Shown: piece after piece, positions 16,500 through 26,112 of the stretch | Position numbering within the stretch: position 1 is the first letter of the stretch | How the letters are laid out: every line of letters starts with the position of its first letter | Assembly (NCBI GenBank): GCA_030377865.1 | Contig: JAUCGA010000046.1 | Location: 1-41,114 of the forward strand | DNA length: 41,114 nucleotides | Direction: 5' to 3' | Source of the DNA: Anaerolineales bacterium HSG25 | Lineage (GTDB): Bacteria; Chloroflexota; Anaerolineae; 4572-78; J111 | Made by a program: the position numbers and the translations under genes | The notes under the pieces: generated by a model | The model's input: the letters and a program-made list of their open reading frames with translations, nothing else | The model's database searches: none | Told to the model about the DNA's origin: nothing

Positions 16500-17912
16500 A
16501 TGAGAATCGTAATGAAATTTGGCGGTACCTCCGTCGGAAGTGTCGCCGCCTTACAGAAAATAGTAGAGATTGTACAACGTTATAAAACCGATGGGCATGA
16601 AGTATTAATCGTGGTTTCGGCTATGAGTGGAGTAACCAACTTACTTCTTGATTCTGCTCGTAAAGCTGAACAGGGTGACGAAGAGACTGCTCATCAAGCC
16701 CGACAAACGATTGCTGAGAAACATGCCTCAGCAACTCTCGAACTGCTCGGCGATACTCCTGTTCGAGACGAGGTACTGGCACAGGTCAACGTTTTACTTA
16801 ACGAGTTTGAGGCATTGTGTCATGGAATTCGAGTGCTGGGCGAATTGACTCCACGTGCCTTAGATGTGATTGGCGGTTTGGGTGAGCGTATGAGTGTGCC
16901 ACAAGTAGCGGCTATTTTGAGCCATTATGATACTCCCGCCCAAGGTGTAAACGCGACCAGATTGATTGTTACGGATCGTCGGTTCGGAGCCGCTGTGCCA
17001 CTTATCGAAGAAACTGCAACTCACTCCCAAACTGCTCTGCAACCGATTCTAACCGCTGGTCAGGTACCAGTCATCACCGGTTTTATTGGAGCCACCCAAG
17101 ACGGTATTCAAACCACTTTAGGACGAGGCGGAAGCGATTACAGCGCCACCATTATTGGTCGAGCCATTAAAGCTGATGAAGTCCTCATTTGGACGGATGT
17201 GAGCGGGGTCATGACCACAGACCCTCGTATTGTGCCAGAAGCGCACCCCATTAGCCATCTCTCATATTCAGAGATTGGTGAACTCTCATTTTTTGGAGCT
17301 AAAGTCTTGCACTCACAAGCCATTCGTCCGGCTCGGCGCGAGAATATTCCAGTACGAATTTTAAACACCTTTGAACCTGACCATCTCGGCACATTGATTA
17401 CCGCCAAAGCATCTGATAATGGACGAGCGGTTAAAGCAATTACGGCGATTAAGGATATGAACTTGATTGCCGTACAAGGCCCCGGCATGGTCGGTATCCC
17501 CGGTATTGCCGGGCGAGTCTTCACCGCGGTAGGGCAAAGTCAGGCCAGCGTTTTGATGATTAGTCAAGCCTCATCGGAGCAATCTATCTGTTTTGTGGTG
17601 CCAAAAAATCAAGCCCCCCAAGTGACCGAGGCTTTGAAAGAGGAGTTATCACGCGAAGTCGAACGCCGCGATTTGGAGCATGTACAATCGCATGGCGAGG
17701 TAGTGGTTTTGGCTGTGGTGGGGTCACAAATGCAAGGTACGCCGGGAGTTAGCGGAACTTTATTTGGTGCTTTGGGACAAGCAAAAATCAACGTCATAGC
17801 TATTGCTCAGGGCAGTAGCGAATGTAATATCTCACTGGTTATTCGTCAAACCGACGCAGATCGAGCCGTTAAACTATTGCACAAAGAGTTTGGCTTAGAT
17901 CAACCAGAATAG
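16500..17912 (+). CDS. lysC: Aspartate kinase
   Basis: The protein has 470 residues, the monofunctional class. It phosphorylates aspartate, the first step towards lysine, threonine and methionine. Visible are KFGGTSVG (6-13), VVSAMSGVTN (39-48), GFIGATQDGIQTTLGRGGSDYSA (a G-x-G-x-x-T-T-L-G-R-G-G-S-D core), VSGVMTTDPR and LSYSEIGELSFFGAKVLH. Two C-terminal ACT domains (from about 312 and 400) provide feedback control. GGAG lies 11 bases before the ATG. It is preceded by a SAM-I riboswitch, so expression is predicted to fall when SAM is abundant. Lysine made by the LysZ route would not need aspartate kinase, so methionine/threonine supply is the likely main role; this is inference. Confidence 0.95.
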   Translation: MRIVMKFGGTSVGSVAALQKIVEIVQRYKTDGHEVLIVVSAMSGVTNLLLDSARKAEQGDEETAHQARQTIAEKHASATLELLGDTPVRDEVLAQVNVLLNEFEALCHGIRVLGELTPRALDVIGGLGERMSVPQVAAILSHYDTPAQGVNATRLIVTDRRFGAAVPLIEETATHSQTALQPILTAGQVPVITGFIGATQDGIQTTLGRGGSDYSATIIGRAIKADEVLIWTDVSGVMTTDPRIVPEAHPISHLSYSEIGELSFFGAKVLHSQAIRPARRENIPVRILNTFEPDHLGTLITAKASDNGRAVKAITAIKDMNLIAVQGPGMVGIPGIAGRVFTAVGQSQASVLMISQASSEQSICFVVPKNQAPQVTEALKEELSREVERRDLEHVQSHGEVVVLAVVGSQMQGTPGVSGTLFGALGQAKINVIAIAQGSSECNISLVIRQTDADRAVKLLHKEFGLDQPE

Positions 17913-17987
17913 GAATAATTGGGACGGATATTCGTTAATCTATGTGTTTGACCACTGATTTCACTCGTAAACGAAGATAGAGCAGTT

Positions 17988-18024
17988 GAGCGCCTGCACT
18001 TTTGACAGTGGGCGCTCATTTTGT
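17988..18024 (+). terminator. Probable intrinsic terminator after aspartate kinase
   Basis: GAGCGCC and CACT pair with AGTG and GGCGCTC (11 bp with a two-base bulge) and are followed by ATTTTGTTTC. It lies 75 bases after the stop codon. Confidence 0.65.
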
Positions 18025-18073
18025 TTCTAGGTTAGGTACAGTCTTTCAGATAATGATTTTTAATTCAAGACCA

Positions 18074-18106
18074 ACCTTCCCGCAAGTTTTGAACTTGCGG
18101 GAAGGT
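18074..18106. repeat. 33-bp palindrome ACCTTCCCGCAAGTT...
   Basis: ACCTTCCCGCAAGTT faces its complement AACTTGCGGGAAGGT. A near-identical palindrome is at 30328-30360, so it is a dispersed element. Confidence 0.8.
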
Positions 18107-18438
18107 GACAACTGAAAATGTTTATCTGAATATCTATAGGTTTGTGACTTAGCCAATTATCGGTACAATAAGATGTGCTATTAACAAACACCTGTAATAA
18201 CTCTTTAATCCATCAATTATTTCATCTTTCCCCTAACTTATCATAAAACAACTAATTAAAAGCGATAGTTTTACAATATCTTTGTTTAAAGAATCGGGGT
18301 TAAATAAGTTGTGTGTTTGATAATGGAGAGTGAGCCTCCAGTTCACATGTCGGCTGGAAGCTGACGCTCCGGTATGCCCAAGTTAATTAATGCTCATCAT
18401 ACAAAAATGACACTCAACAACTAAAAACGGAGATTGGT

Positions 18439-21400
18439 ATGACCACATTTCTTTTTACTGATATAGAAGCCTCCACTCGCCTATGGGAAAAATACGGCGA
18501 TATGATGCAAACCGTGTTAGCCTTGCACGACCAGTTATTAAGTAAAATTGTACGTAACCACGGCGGTAAAATCATTCGTCACCGTGGAGATGGACTGTCG
18601 ATTGTGTTTGAATCTGGAAAACCACTCGACTGTGCCATTGCCATGCAACAGGCTATTCAACAGGCCGACTGGGGAGAGCTTGAGTCCTTTCGGATTCGGA
18701 TTGGCCTACATGCTGGTCAGGCGCAGGTACGACGTTTTAAGGACGACACGATTGGTCAGAAAGAGGAGTATTTTGGTCGTGCTCTCAACCGTACCGCTCG
18801 TGTTATGGATGCCGCTTCAGGTGGGCAGATTGTCTTTACCCCCGATGTGCTGGAGGAGACCAATATCCCCCCCCGAGCGACCATTGACGATTTAGGGCTT
18901 CATCTGCTTAAAAATTTAGATGACCCCCAACCGATTTTGGGTCTGCTTCACCCATCGTTGCCCCAAACTTTCCCTCCCCTAAAATCACTGGCGCGCATTG
19001 ATGCCAAGCGTCCCATCACTCCTTACAAAGGACTAGCGGCTTTCGACGAGGAGGATGCTCCTTTTTTCTTTGGGCGGGAGATTTTTACTGATTTGTTACT
19101 TCAAGTGGTTGAGCGTCAACCCCTCAGCACGGTGATTGGCCCGTCAGGGAGTGGTAAATCATCGGTTGTGTATGCCGGATTAGTGCCTTATCTTCGTGAA
19201 AAATCGGGACAAGTGATTACTGACTTCCGCCCCGGTTCTCAACCCGTTCATGCTCTCGCCACAGTGCTCGCCGCGTTACAGCGCCCCTCTCCTTCTGCCG
19301 ACGAAATCGACAACTTGGTCGCTCAGTGGCAGACCGATCCAACCCGCATCAAACAGACGGTTGAGCAGATTCTCGATCAACAAGAACCAACCCCACAACG
19401 TCTTATTCTTATCGCCAACCAGTTTGAGGAGATGTTCACCTTATGTGACGATCCGGCTGTTCGTCGTCAATTTTTAAACTTACTGTTTGCACTGTTGACC
19501 CTCAAATTCACTCATCCTGTATCAGCTTGCCATGTTGTGTTGACCCTACGAGCCGATTTTATGGCTCAAGCTCTTAGCCATCGACCTTTTGCCGACGCGG
19601 TGCAGGTGTCGGGAGTAATTTTAGGCCCGATGATCAGAGAGGAGCTAGAACGAGTGGTCAAACTACCCGCCGAACAGCAAGGGGTGCAGTTTGAAAGCGG
19701 TTTGGTAGAACGAATATTAAACGATGTCGGGCAAGAAGCGGGCAACCTACCTTTGCTCCAGTTTGCCTTAACTCTGTTATGGGAACGGCAAGAGAACTTT
19801 ACTTTAACCCATGCGGCTTATGAGAGTATTGGTCGAGTTGAGGGCGCGCTAACTCACCACGCTGACCTGATTTATCAAGAGTTGAGTCCCATCGAGCAGA
19901 GTCTCACCCATAAAATATTTATTCAGTTGGTAACTCCGGGTGAAGGGACAGAGGACACTCGGCGGATGGCTACTCGGGCCGAGTTGGGAGAAGAGAACTG
20001 GATGTTAGTCCAGCAGTTGGCCGACGCTCGGTTGGTCGTAACCAACATAGACCCCGACAACCAAGAGGTGGTTGAGGTGGTCCATGAGGCTCTGATTCGG
20101 AACTGGGGGCAACTCCATGTTTGGCTAAATGAAGACCGTGTCTTTCGAAGTTGGCAGGAACGGTTACGAACAGTTTTGGTTCAATGGCGAACCAGTGGTC
20201 GAGACCGTGGCGCGTTACTTCGAGGTGCTTTACTGGTTGAAGCTGAAGAGTGGTTTAACCAGCGTCAAGATGAGTTGAGCCAGCAGGAGCATGAATTTAT
20301 TCAAACTAGCCTCCAGCAACGAGATGCTGAACTGTCTGACCTTGAACTGCAACGCCACCGCGAGCTAGAGCAAGCTCAAGCCTTAGCCAGATCGCAACAG
20401 CACCGAGCCGAAATTCAAGCTCGTTCTACTTACCGTCTGCGCTGGATGGTGGCAGGGTTAGGAGTAGTCATTTTGATAGCGTTGAGCGCGGCTTGGTGGG
20501 CTTACGGTGAAAGTAATCGTGCTCAGGCCGAGGCTCAAGCCCGAGCCACTGAGGTTCTCATTCGTAGTACTGCCGAAGCCGAAGCAGTTGCGGCTCAAGA
20601 AGAGGCAATTGAGGCCGAAGCCCTTGCTGTACGAGAAAGTAAAATCTCGCTTATTCAGTCTATACTGGCTCATGCTTTACGTCTGACCGAACAAACTAAC
20701 GATACCGAGTTGACCAGCCTATTAGCTCTCGAAGCATTAGCGATCAATCAAGATATCGACGGGCCGGCACAATCAGTGATTGACCGATTTTTGCGTCGCA
20801 TGTTGCAACATCCCTACTTTAACAACACCCTCACCGAACATACCGATTGGGTCAATCACATTACCTATAGCCCCGACGGGCGCTGGCTGGCTTCGGCGAG
20901 TGATGATTTTACGGTACGCCTATGGGATATGACTCAGACTTACAAAACGGCTATAGTTTTAAATGGACATACACATTGGGTTTGGGCGGTGGCCTTTAGC
21001 CCCGACAGCAATACCCTCGCCTCGGCTGGGCGGGATGGACGCATGCTGATATGGGACATGGCCGATTTATCGGAACCCACCCACGAACTAATAGTTGGCG
21101 AGGATAAAGAGGTGATATTTGCCGATTTTAGCCCTGACGGACAGTGGTTGGCCGCGGCCACGAATGTTACCGGCACGGTCTGGATTTGGCCGACCAACGA
21201 CTATCAAGCCGAACCAACGATTCTGTCTGGTCATGAACTCGACATGGTTAGAATGGTGCGATTTAGTCCTGACGGCATGCGGTTAGCCTCTGCCGGTGAT
21301 GACGGTACCATTCGTATCTGGTCAATGGCCGATTTGAGCGCCGAGCCAATCGTGTTAAGTGACCACGAGGACAGAGTACGGAGTATTGACTTTAGCCCTG

Positions 21401-22746
21401 ACGGAACCATGTTGGCTTCTGGTAGTAGCGACACGACTATCCGGCTGTGGGACATGACCAATCCACTCACCCCGTCAATTGTACTAGACGAGCATACCGA
21501 TATTGTGCGAGCTGTACGCTTTCATCCCGATGGCAAGAGGCTGGTTTCATCGGCGACCGATGGCACCATTCGACTGTGGGATTTAGCCAACCTTGGTCAG
21601 CATGATGTTTTGCAGGGTGATGAATTACGGGTCATCTCAGCCGCTTTTCATCCTGATGGGAACAGTCTCGCCACCTCCGGTTTTATCAAAATTCGGCTGT
21701 GGGACTTAAATGAACCAACTACTCCCTTAATCTATCAGTCAGCAAATGTGAGGAATATCCAACTTAGTATAGATGGACAGAGTTTACTTGTTAATAGTAA
21801 TCAACAAAAAATCGAGCGCCTGTCGTTAGATGGGCTACAACCGATAGAGACTGTTTTTGAACGAGAGACTGAACCAAAAGGTGCACTGGTGATTAGCTCT
21901 GATGAGTCACAGGTCGCGTATCAAGAGGGTGCGGTCATCAAACTGGTGACAATTGATAACCAGCAAACCATACACGAATTTCCAATCATTGACAAAGCCA
22001 GTGGACAGGTAAAATTTAGTCCTGACGGGCAATATTTAGCCATTGATCATGTCGATAGTCAAATGGTTCAGCTTTGGTCGTTGGACGATTTTCGCCAACC
22101 AATAGAACTCTTTTATACGATAGAGCGAGATGGCCTCCAACTTGCCTTCTCTCCCGACGGGCAAACCTTGGTCGGTGGAACACGAGATGGTAAGTTTTAT
22201 GTTTGGTCATTGTCTACAACAACCACTGATCCACAGTTGGTACAGGGAAGCCTCGACACGATTACCACGCTGGCTTTTAGTGCTGATGGGCAAACGTTGG
22301 CCGTGGGGTATAGTGAAGATTACACCATCTATTTGTGGAATATGGCCGATTTACAAGCCGAGCCTCAACAGTTGGTCGGCCACGAACTACAAATCAACAG
22401 TATACAGTTTAGCTCTGACGGACAAATGCTGGTCTCGAGTAGTGATGATAATGCCATTCGATTATGGGATTTAACTAATCCTACTGCCGACCCAAAAGTA
22501 TTGCTTGGTCATTCGAACGATGTACTAGATGTGGTACTAACCGCAGACAAACAGCTGATAGCCTCGGCTGGTGAGGACAACAGCATCCGACTATGGCTGA
22601 CCAATCTTAACACCTTGGTCTACTTGACCTGCCAACAGGTGCAACGTAACCTCAGTGCCGAGGAGTGGACGGAGTATCTGCGAGATGACTATGCCTATAC
22701 TCAAACTTGCCCCGATTTACCGGTACATTCGTCGGTTGAAAAGTAA
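18439..22746 (+). CDS. Class III nucleotidyl cyclase - nSTAND ATPase - TM - WD40 signalling protein
   Basis: The protein has 1435 residues. Residues 1-170 form a class III cyclase homology domain with both metal-binding aspartates (FLFTDIEAS, D8; RGDGLSIVF, D51) and the transition-state pair in GRALNRTAR (N117, R121). The usual K-x-x-G-D-G lysine is Arg (R47), so substrate choice is uncertain. Residues about 194-620 are an nSTAND1-type NTPase: PYKGLAAFDEEDAPFFFGRE (195-214), Walker A GPSGSGKSS (234-242), and LTLRADFMAQAL. A coiled, Glu/Ala-rich stretch surrounds one membrane segment (about 668-688, MVAGLGVVILIALSAAWW). From about 800 to 1390 I count about 14 WD40 repeats (S-P-D-G...L-A-S...I-R-L-W-D), enough for two seven-bladed propellers; repeats 8 and 9 are degenerate. 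The N-terminal domains should be cytoplasmic and the propellers outside. Ligand and output are unknown. Confidence 0.88.
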   Translation: MTTFLFTDIEASTRLWEKYGDMMQTVLALHDQLLSKIVRNHGGKIIRHRGDGLSIVFESGKPLDCAIAMQQAIQQADWGELESFRIRIGLHAGQAQVRRFKDDTIGQKEEYFGRALNRTARVMDAASGGQIVFTPDVLEETNIPPRATIDDLGLHLLKNLDDPQPILGLLHPSLPQTFPPLKSLARIDAKRPITPYKGLAAFDEEDAPFFFGREIFTDLLLQVVERQPLSTVIGPSGSGKSSVVYAGLVPYLREKSGQVITDFRPGSQPVHALATVLAALQRPSPSADEIDNLVAQWQTDPTRIKQTVEQILDQQEPTPQRLILIANQFEEMFTLCDDPAVRRQFLNLLFALLTLKFTHPVSACHVVLTLRADFMAQALSHRPFADAVQVSGVILGPMIREELERVVKLPAEQQGVQFESGLVERILNDVGQEAGNLPLLQFALTLLWERQENFTLTHAAYESIGRVEGALTHHADLIYQELSPIEQSLTHKIFIQLVTPGEGTEDTRRMATRAELGEENWMLVQQLADARLVVTNIDPDNQEVVEVVHEALIRNWGQLHVWLNEDRVFRSWQERLRTVLVQWRTSGRDRGALLRGALLVEAEEWFNQRQDELSQQEHEFIQTSLQQRDAELSDLELQRHRELEQAQALARSQQHRAEIQARSTYRLRWMVAGLGVVILIALSAAWWAYGESNRAQAEAQARATEVLIRSTAEAEAVAAQEEAIEAEALAVRESKISLIQSILAHALRLTEQTNDTELTSLLALEALAINQDIDGPAQSVIDRFLRRMLQHPYFNNTLTEHTDWVNHITYSPDGRWLASASDDFTVRLWDMTQTYKTAIVLNGHTHWVWAVAFSPDSNTLASAGRDGRMLIWDMADLSEPTHELIVGEDKEVIFADFSPDGQWLAAATNVTGTVWIWPTNDYQAEPTILSGHELDMVRMVRFSPDGMRLASAGDDGTIRIWSMADLSAEPIVLSDHEDRVRSIDFSPDGTMLASGSSDTTIRLWDMTNPLTPSIVLDEHTDIVRAVRFHPDGKRLVSSATDGTIRLWDLANLGQHDVLQGDELRVISAAFHPDGNSLATSGFIKIRLWDLNEPTTPLIYQSANVRNIQLSIDGQSLLVNSNQQKIERLSLDGLQPIETVFERETEPKGALVISSDESQVAYQEGAVIKLVTIDNQQTIHEFPIIDKASGQVKFSPDGQYLAIDHVDSQMVQLWSLDDFRQPIELFYTIERDGLQLAFSPDGQTLVGGTRDGKFYVWSLSTTTTDPQLVQGSLDTITTLAFSADGQTLAVGYSEDYTIYLWNMADLQAEPQQLVGHELQINSIQFSSDGQMLVSSSDDNAIRLWDLTNPTADPKVLLGHSNDVLDVVLTADKQLIASAGEDNSIRLWLTNLNTLVYLTCQQVQRNLSAEEWTEYLRDDYAYTQTCPDLPVHSSVEK

Positions 22747-23052
22747 AAATTCGGGAATTATTGTAGTGGTCAAGATAATATTGAAAATGGCGCGTTGGCA
22801 GACAGCCAACATGTCGGCTGGAAGCCGACACGCCGTAAACCGGTTACTTTGGCAATTCCAAGAAAATAAATCTCCCAAATTGAGCAGAGTCTCTACCCCC
22901 CTCAGTCCCCCCTGCTAGGGGGGAAGCGGCTCCTCCCCCTAGCAGGGGGAGGCTGGGAGGGGGTAGAGTGTCACAATGGTTTTGGGAGGTTTTAAATTCT
23001 GGAACTTACTTTATAAAATATAAAGCAGAAACGATAAACTCCTGATGTCTAT
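22747..23052. other. Intergenic region with half element and palindrome
   Basis: It begins with a solo TGTAGTGGTCAAGATAATATTGAAAA end (22762-22787) of the element family seen complete at 39323-39609, then an ATGTCGGCTGGAAGCCGACA palindrome, then the GTAGAGGGGG palindrome (22891-22968). No gene is seen. Confidence 0.7.
22891..22968. repeat. CTCTACCCCCCTC...GGGGGTAGAG palindromic repeat, copy 2
   Basis: It has the same arms as 14175-14286 with a shorter centre. Confidence 0.85.
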
Positions 23053-23430
23053 TTATAGCCTGTTTTTGAACAGCCTGACTCCTACCCAAGCCGCGGTCAT
23101 GGTCGGTAAGGCTTCAGTACCCGGTAAAAATCCTTCGACAACCGTAATTCCCCGTAATGGATGCAGACCCAGATAGGTCAAAATTGCCCAACCAACGGGA
23201 GCAGACATAAAATTCAGGCCAACATCTAACAGGTCAAGCATAATCACCACAATAAGCGGTGTTGATAACAAGGCAGTTTTAAAGTCGGCATTTGGAGGGA
23301 GGTCTATTCGTTTGATTTGCCAAATTATCCAAATCAATAATAGAGCGGCTAAAGCCAAAGCACCAGCCATAATCGGCAAAATGGCTAAAAAGAGGTAAGT
23401 TATATACTGTAAGAGAGCATTGATGTCCAT
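23053..23430 (-). CDS. Small membrane protein of unknown function
   Basis: The protein has 125 residues. I do not recognise a family. There is one strong N-terminal hydrophobic stretch (about 9-40, possibly two helices), a second (STPLIVVIMLDLLDVGL), and a Gly/Pro-containing C-terminal half with weaker hydrophobicity (GWAILTYLGL, and ALPTMTAAWVGVRLF). It starts 9 bases after the stop of the DnaJ-like gene, so the two are probably co-transcribed. Functional linkage is unknown. Confidence 0.65.
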   Translation of the reverse strand: MDINALLQYITYLFLAILPIMAGALALAALLLIWIIWQIKRIDLPPNADFKTALLSTPLIVVIMLDLLDVGLNFMSAPVGWAILTYLGLHPLRGITVVEGFLPGTEALPTMTAAWVGVRLFKNRL

Positions 23431-23439
23431 AATTAATCG

Positions 23440-24552
23440 TTATAAACCTCGTAAGTCGGCTAACTCTTCAAATAGAGCAATCTCTTCAACGGTTAGGTTT
23501 TGTGGTAAATTGACAACAACTTTAATCAGTAAGTCACCAAACTCTTCGGAGTTTTTGAGCCGAGGCATGCCCAAATTTTTCAATCGGAACTGTTTACCCG
23601 GTTGGGTTTCGCGTGGTATTTTAAGTTTGATTTTACCTCGCCCTAAACTAGGCACAATCGCTTCGCCACCCAGCATAGCGGTATAAAGATCAAGTACGAG
23701 TTCGGCCTGTAGATCCTCACCAAGTACCTCAAAAACGGGGTGAGGTTGAACATTAATCTCCAAATAAAGGTCACCATCCATCGCCGTACCCGATTTGGTA
23801 TCGGTTTTATGAAGCTGTAGTTTTTTGCCGGGGATACGAATACGAGTGCCAGTTTTGGCTCCTTTAGGGATGTTGATTTTCATCTGCTGATTGTTTAGAT
23901 GTAAGACGCGACGAGTACCCTTATAACTTTCCTCGACCGTTATATCAATATGTTGAACATATTCCCGCTTTTTAGGTTGAACCGAAGAGGTCTCAGTCTC
24001 TTGGTCGATTGAGCTAGTTGAACTAGATGAGCTTTCTGTTTTGTCTGATGCAGTTGTGACATCGGCAACGTTTGACGAGGGATCAACAGATTCATCATCA
24101 CTATTCTCCTCACGAGTCTCTGTTTCATCCGCCTCCACGTTAGAATTATCCTCTTCTAAAATTAGAGGTTCAGAGCTAGGTAGTCCAAATATAGTAATAA
24201 AAAATTCAGAATAAGTTTCATCGGCTGAGGAACCATTTCCATTTTCACTGGCTTCAGTGGTGGTTGGTTTTTGCACCGCCCACTCATTCCAATCGAACTC
24301 AGCAGAATCATCCTGCTCAAGATGGGTGAGCCAATGTTGGCGTAATTCATCATATTTACTGCGGGTTTGCACCGAACTGAGCACCTGATGAGCCTCGCTA
24401 ATTTCTGCAAATCGTTGTTGGACATCAGGGTTGTCAGTATTTACGTCGGGGTGATATTTACGAGCCAGTTTTCGATACCCCTGTTCAATCTCATCAGAAG
24501 TCGCTACAGTTTCAATATCTAGCAACTGGTAATAATCTATATACTCCATCAA
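23440..24552 (-). CDS. DnaJ/CbpA-like J-domain co-chaperone
   Basis: The protein has 370 residues. The N-terminal J domain (about 4-70) includes the HPD motif (34-36, RKYHPDVNTD) that stimulates Hsp70 ATPase. An unusually long acidic, Ser/Thr/Glu-rich linker (about 90-195) replaces the Gly/Phe region, and there is no zinc-finger CxxCxGxG cluster. The C-terminal DnaJ_C client-binding domain follows (HIDITVEESYKGTRRVLHL, then KINIPKGAKTGTRIRIPGKG-like sequence, and DLYLEINVQPHPVFE, LGGEAIVPSLG). This layout matches type II/CbpA-like co-chaperones rather than canonical DnaJ. No dnaK or grpE is adjacent. The acidic linker is the odd part. Confidence 0.9.
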   Translation of the reverse strand: MMEYIDYYQLLDIETVATSDEIEQGYRKLARKYHPDVNTDNPDVQQRFAEISEAHQVLSSVQTRSKYDELRQHWLTHLEQDDSAEFDWNEWAVQKPTTTEASENGNGSSADETYSEFFITIFGLPSSEPLILEEDNSNVEADETETREENSDDESVDPSSNVADVTTASDKTESSSSSTSSIDQETETSSVQPKKREYVQHIDITVEESYKGTRRVLHLNNQQMKINIPKGAKTGTRIRIPGKKLQLHKTDTKSGTAMDGDLYLEINVQPHPVFEVLGEDLQAELVLDLYTAMLGGEAIVPSLGRGKIKLKIPRETQPGKQFRLKNLGMPRLKNSEEFGDLLIKVVVNLPQNLTVEEIALFEELADLRGL

Positions 24553-24636
24553 TAAGCTCCTAAGCGTTTAAGCCACGATATTCGGCCCTTATAATAAAGG
24601 GCGGTAGTTATTTTGTCAATCAGTCGGTTATTAATC

Positions 24637-25938
24637 TTAAGGATAAATCTGAACCCAACCTAAGCCACCATCTTTTTTAAGCCGAATAATCCAACTGGTG
24701 TTGGCTCTTAAGTTGAGTTGACCGTCACCCGTACCTGTTGAAACTGAAATGGTGAATACGTATCGTCCGGGGTCTAAATCGATTGTTTTTAGCTCATCGG
24801 GAGCAATGGTGACGGTCTGGTTAGCGATGTTAATCTTTACCGATTCAGAAAAATAGTTTTGCAAATATATTCGGCTAAAACCGGCTGGTGGAGCCAAGAC
24901 CAACTTACCGTCACCTGTTCCAGTAGGTGTGACAGCCGCTCTTGGAGTACGAGTTGGGGATGCAGTCGCTCTACTGATAGGTGTACCTGTTGAATTATTT
25001 CTCGGCGAAGTTGCAGAAACTGTTGAGGTAAAGGGACTGCTCGAACTGGTTGTTACGGTTGCTGAGGCTGACAGTTCACTGCTAGAAAATGAAGCGCCCG
25101 CGCTTGTGCTGATTGCTGTCGGGCGCGGTGCAGACGTTTTAGCAATATCCAGATCTGTTCGGTTAAGCATGTTCTGTTCATAGTTGTTTGCAAAGGTGAC
25201 GAGATGGATAATTTGGTCTTTTTTGATTTCAAGGATGCCGGGAGGTAATGTCACCACGCCTTGGGGAGCATGGGCGTTAAATTTATGAATACCGGGGTCA
25301 AGTACAAAATTATAGCTATCTCCAGCCGGAATCTGTTGGGTCTGAGAGTTGGGGCCGATAAGGTCGATGATGATTTCGGCAGGACTAAAGTTCTCCACAA
25401 GCAAAATCGCTTTTCCGGTGGGAAATTCTGTGATTTTGTCGATCAGTATTATCGCCCCCGGATTCGGCACTGGTATAGGCGAGGGAATAATTATCTGACC
25501 ATTTTCATCAACCTCAAGAATATTGTCACTTTCATCACGCACCAAAATTGAGGCATCATCACTATCGGGAATGCATAATCGTTGCCCGACCTCCAAATTA
25601 TTAATATCAGCAATAGGACTGTAGTTGGAGTCTTCTTCGGCGGCAAGGCTTGTAGCAGAAATAATTAGGTTAAATAAACGAGTTTCTCCATAAAAAAATT
25701 GGGCAATTTTAGAAATATTATCACCTGATTGAATAATGTAGCTTTCCTGACAAAGAAAGGTAGTTTCTGTGACTAGTGTATCTGTAATTAAGGTTAAACT
25801 TGCTGACGGGATAGCGGTTGAAGATATGGATGGCGTTTGAGAGGCGGGAGCGGCTAAACCTGTTGGTACAATGAAACCAATGAGGCCAAGCAAGATGACC
25901 AAAATAGATGTAATTTGTATTTGACTATAATAAGACAT
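24637..25938 (-). CDS. Secreted LysM-domain protein with Ser/Thr-rich linker
   Basis: The protein has 433 residues. A signal peptide (about 1-30, ending GLAAPA) is followed by a LysM domain (about 63-124: YIIQSGDNISKIAQFFYG, then ADINNLEVGQRLCIP), which usually binds peptidoglycan or other N-acetylhexosamine glycans. A beta-rich module (GKAILLVENFSPAEIIIDLIG...GIHKFNAHAPQG) follows, then a low-complexity Ser/Thr/Ala linker with SATPTRTP-like stretches, and a second beta module (RIYLQNYFSESVKINIANQT...TSWIIRLKKDGGLGWVQIYP). The next upstream gene has the same plan, so they are paralogues. A cell-surface structural or sensing role is plausible but not shown. Confidence 0.8.
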   Translation of the reverse strand: MSYYSQIQITSILVILLGLIGFIVPTGLAAPASQTPSISSTAIPSASLTLITDTLVTETTFLCQESYIIQSGDNISKIAQFFYGETRLFNLIISATSLAAEEDSNYSPIADINNLEVGQRLCIPDSDDASILVRDESDNILEVDENGQIIIPSPIPVPNPGAIILIDKITEFPTGKAILLVENFSPAEIIIDLIGPNSQTQQIPAGDSYNFVLDPGIHKFNAHAPQGVVTLPPGILEIKKDQIIHLVTFANNYEQNMLNRTDLDIAKTSAPRPTAISTSAGASFSSSELSASATVTTSSSSPFTSTVSATSPRNNSTGTPISRATASPTRTPRAAVTPTGTGDGKLVLAPPAGFSRIYLQNYFSESVKINIANQTVTIAPDELKTIDLDPGRYVFTISVSTGTGDGQLNLRANTSWIIRLKKDGGLGWVQIYP

Positions 25939-25959
25939 AGGAATTCCTTAAGTAGTTTT

Positions 25960-26082
25960 GGCGTTGATCTTCATTTGGGCCATAAGAACAGGATGCGCGG
26001 AATGACACTGATTAAATCATGCCAAAATCAGTGTCATTCCGCGCATCCTGTTCTAAGATTGGCCGAAACAAAGACTATAGCC
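25960..26082. repeat. 123-bp direct repeat, copy 1
   Basis: It begins GGCGTTGATCTTCATTTGGG and contains a strong internal palindrome (AGGATGCGCGGAATGACACT facing its complement). Copy 2 is at 28831-28953. Together they bracket the 600-residue LysM gene. Confidence 0.88.
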
Positions 26083-26112
26083 GTAGTTTTCAGAACTAAC
26101 TTATTAAAAACA

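Larger units (their letters stand above)
17913..18438. other. Intergenic region with terminator and palindrome
   Basis: It contains a probable terminator (17988-18024) and a perfect 33-bp palindromic hairpin (18074-18106) flanked by an imperfect inverted repeat (CAGATAATGATTTTTAATTC and ACTGAAAATGTTTATCTG). An ATGTCGGCTGGAAGC segment (18347-18361) recurs at 22810-22824. The promoter of the next gene is not resolved. Confidence 0.6.
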
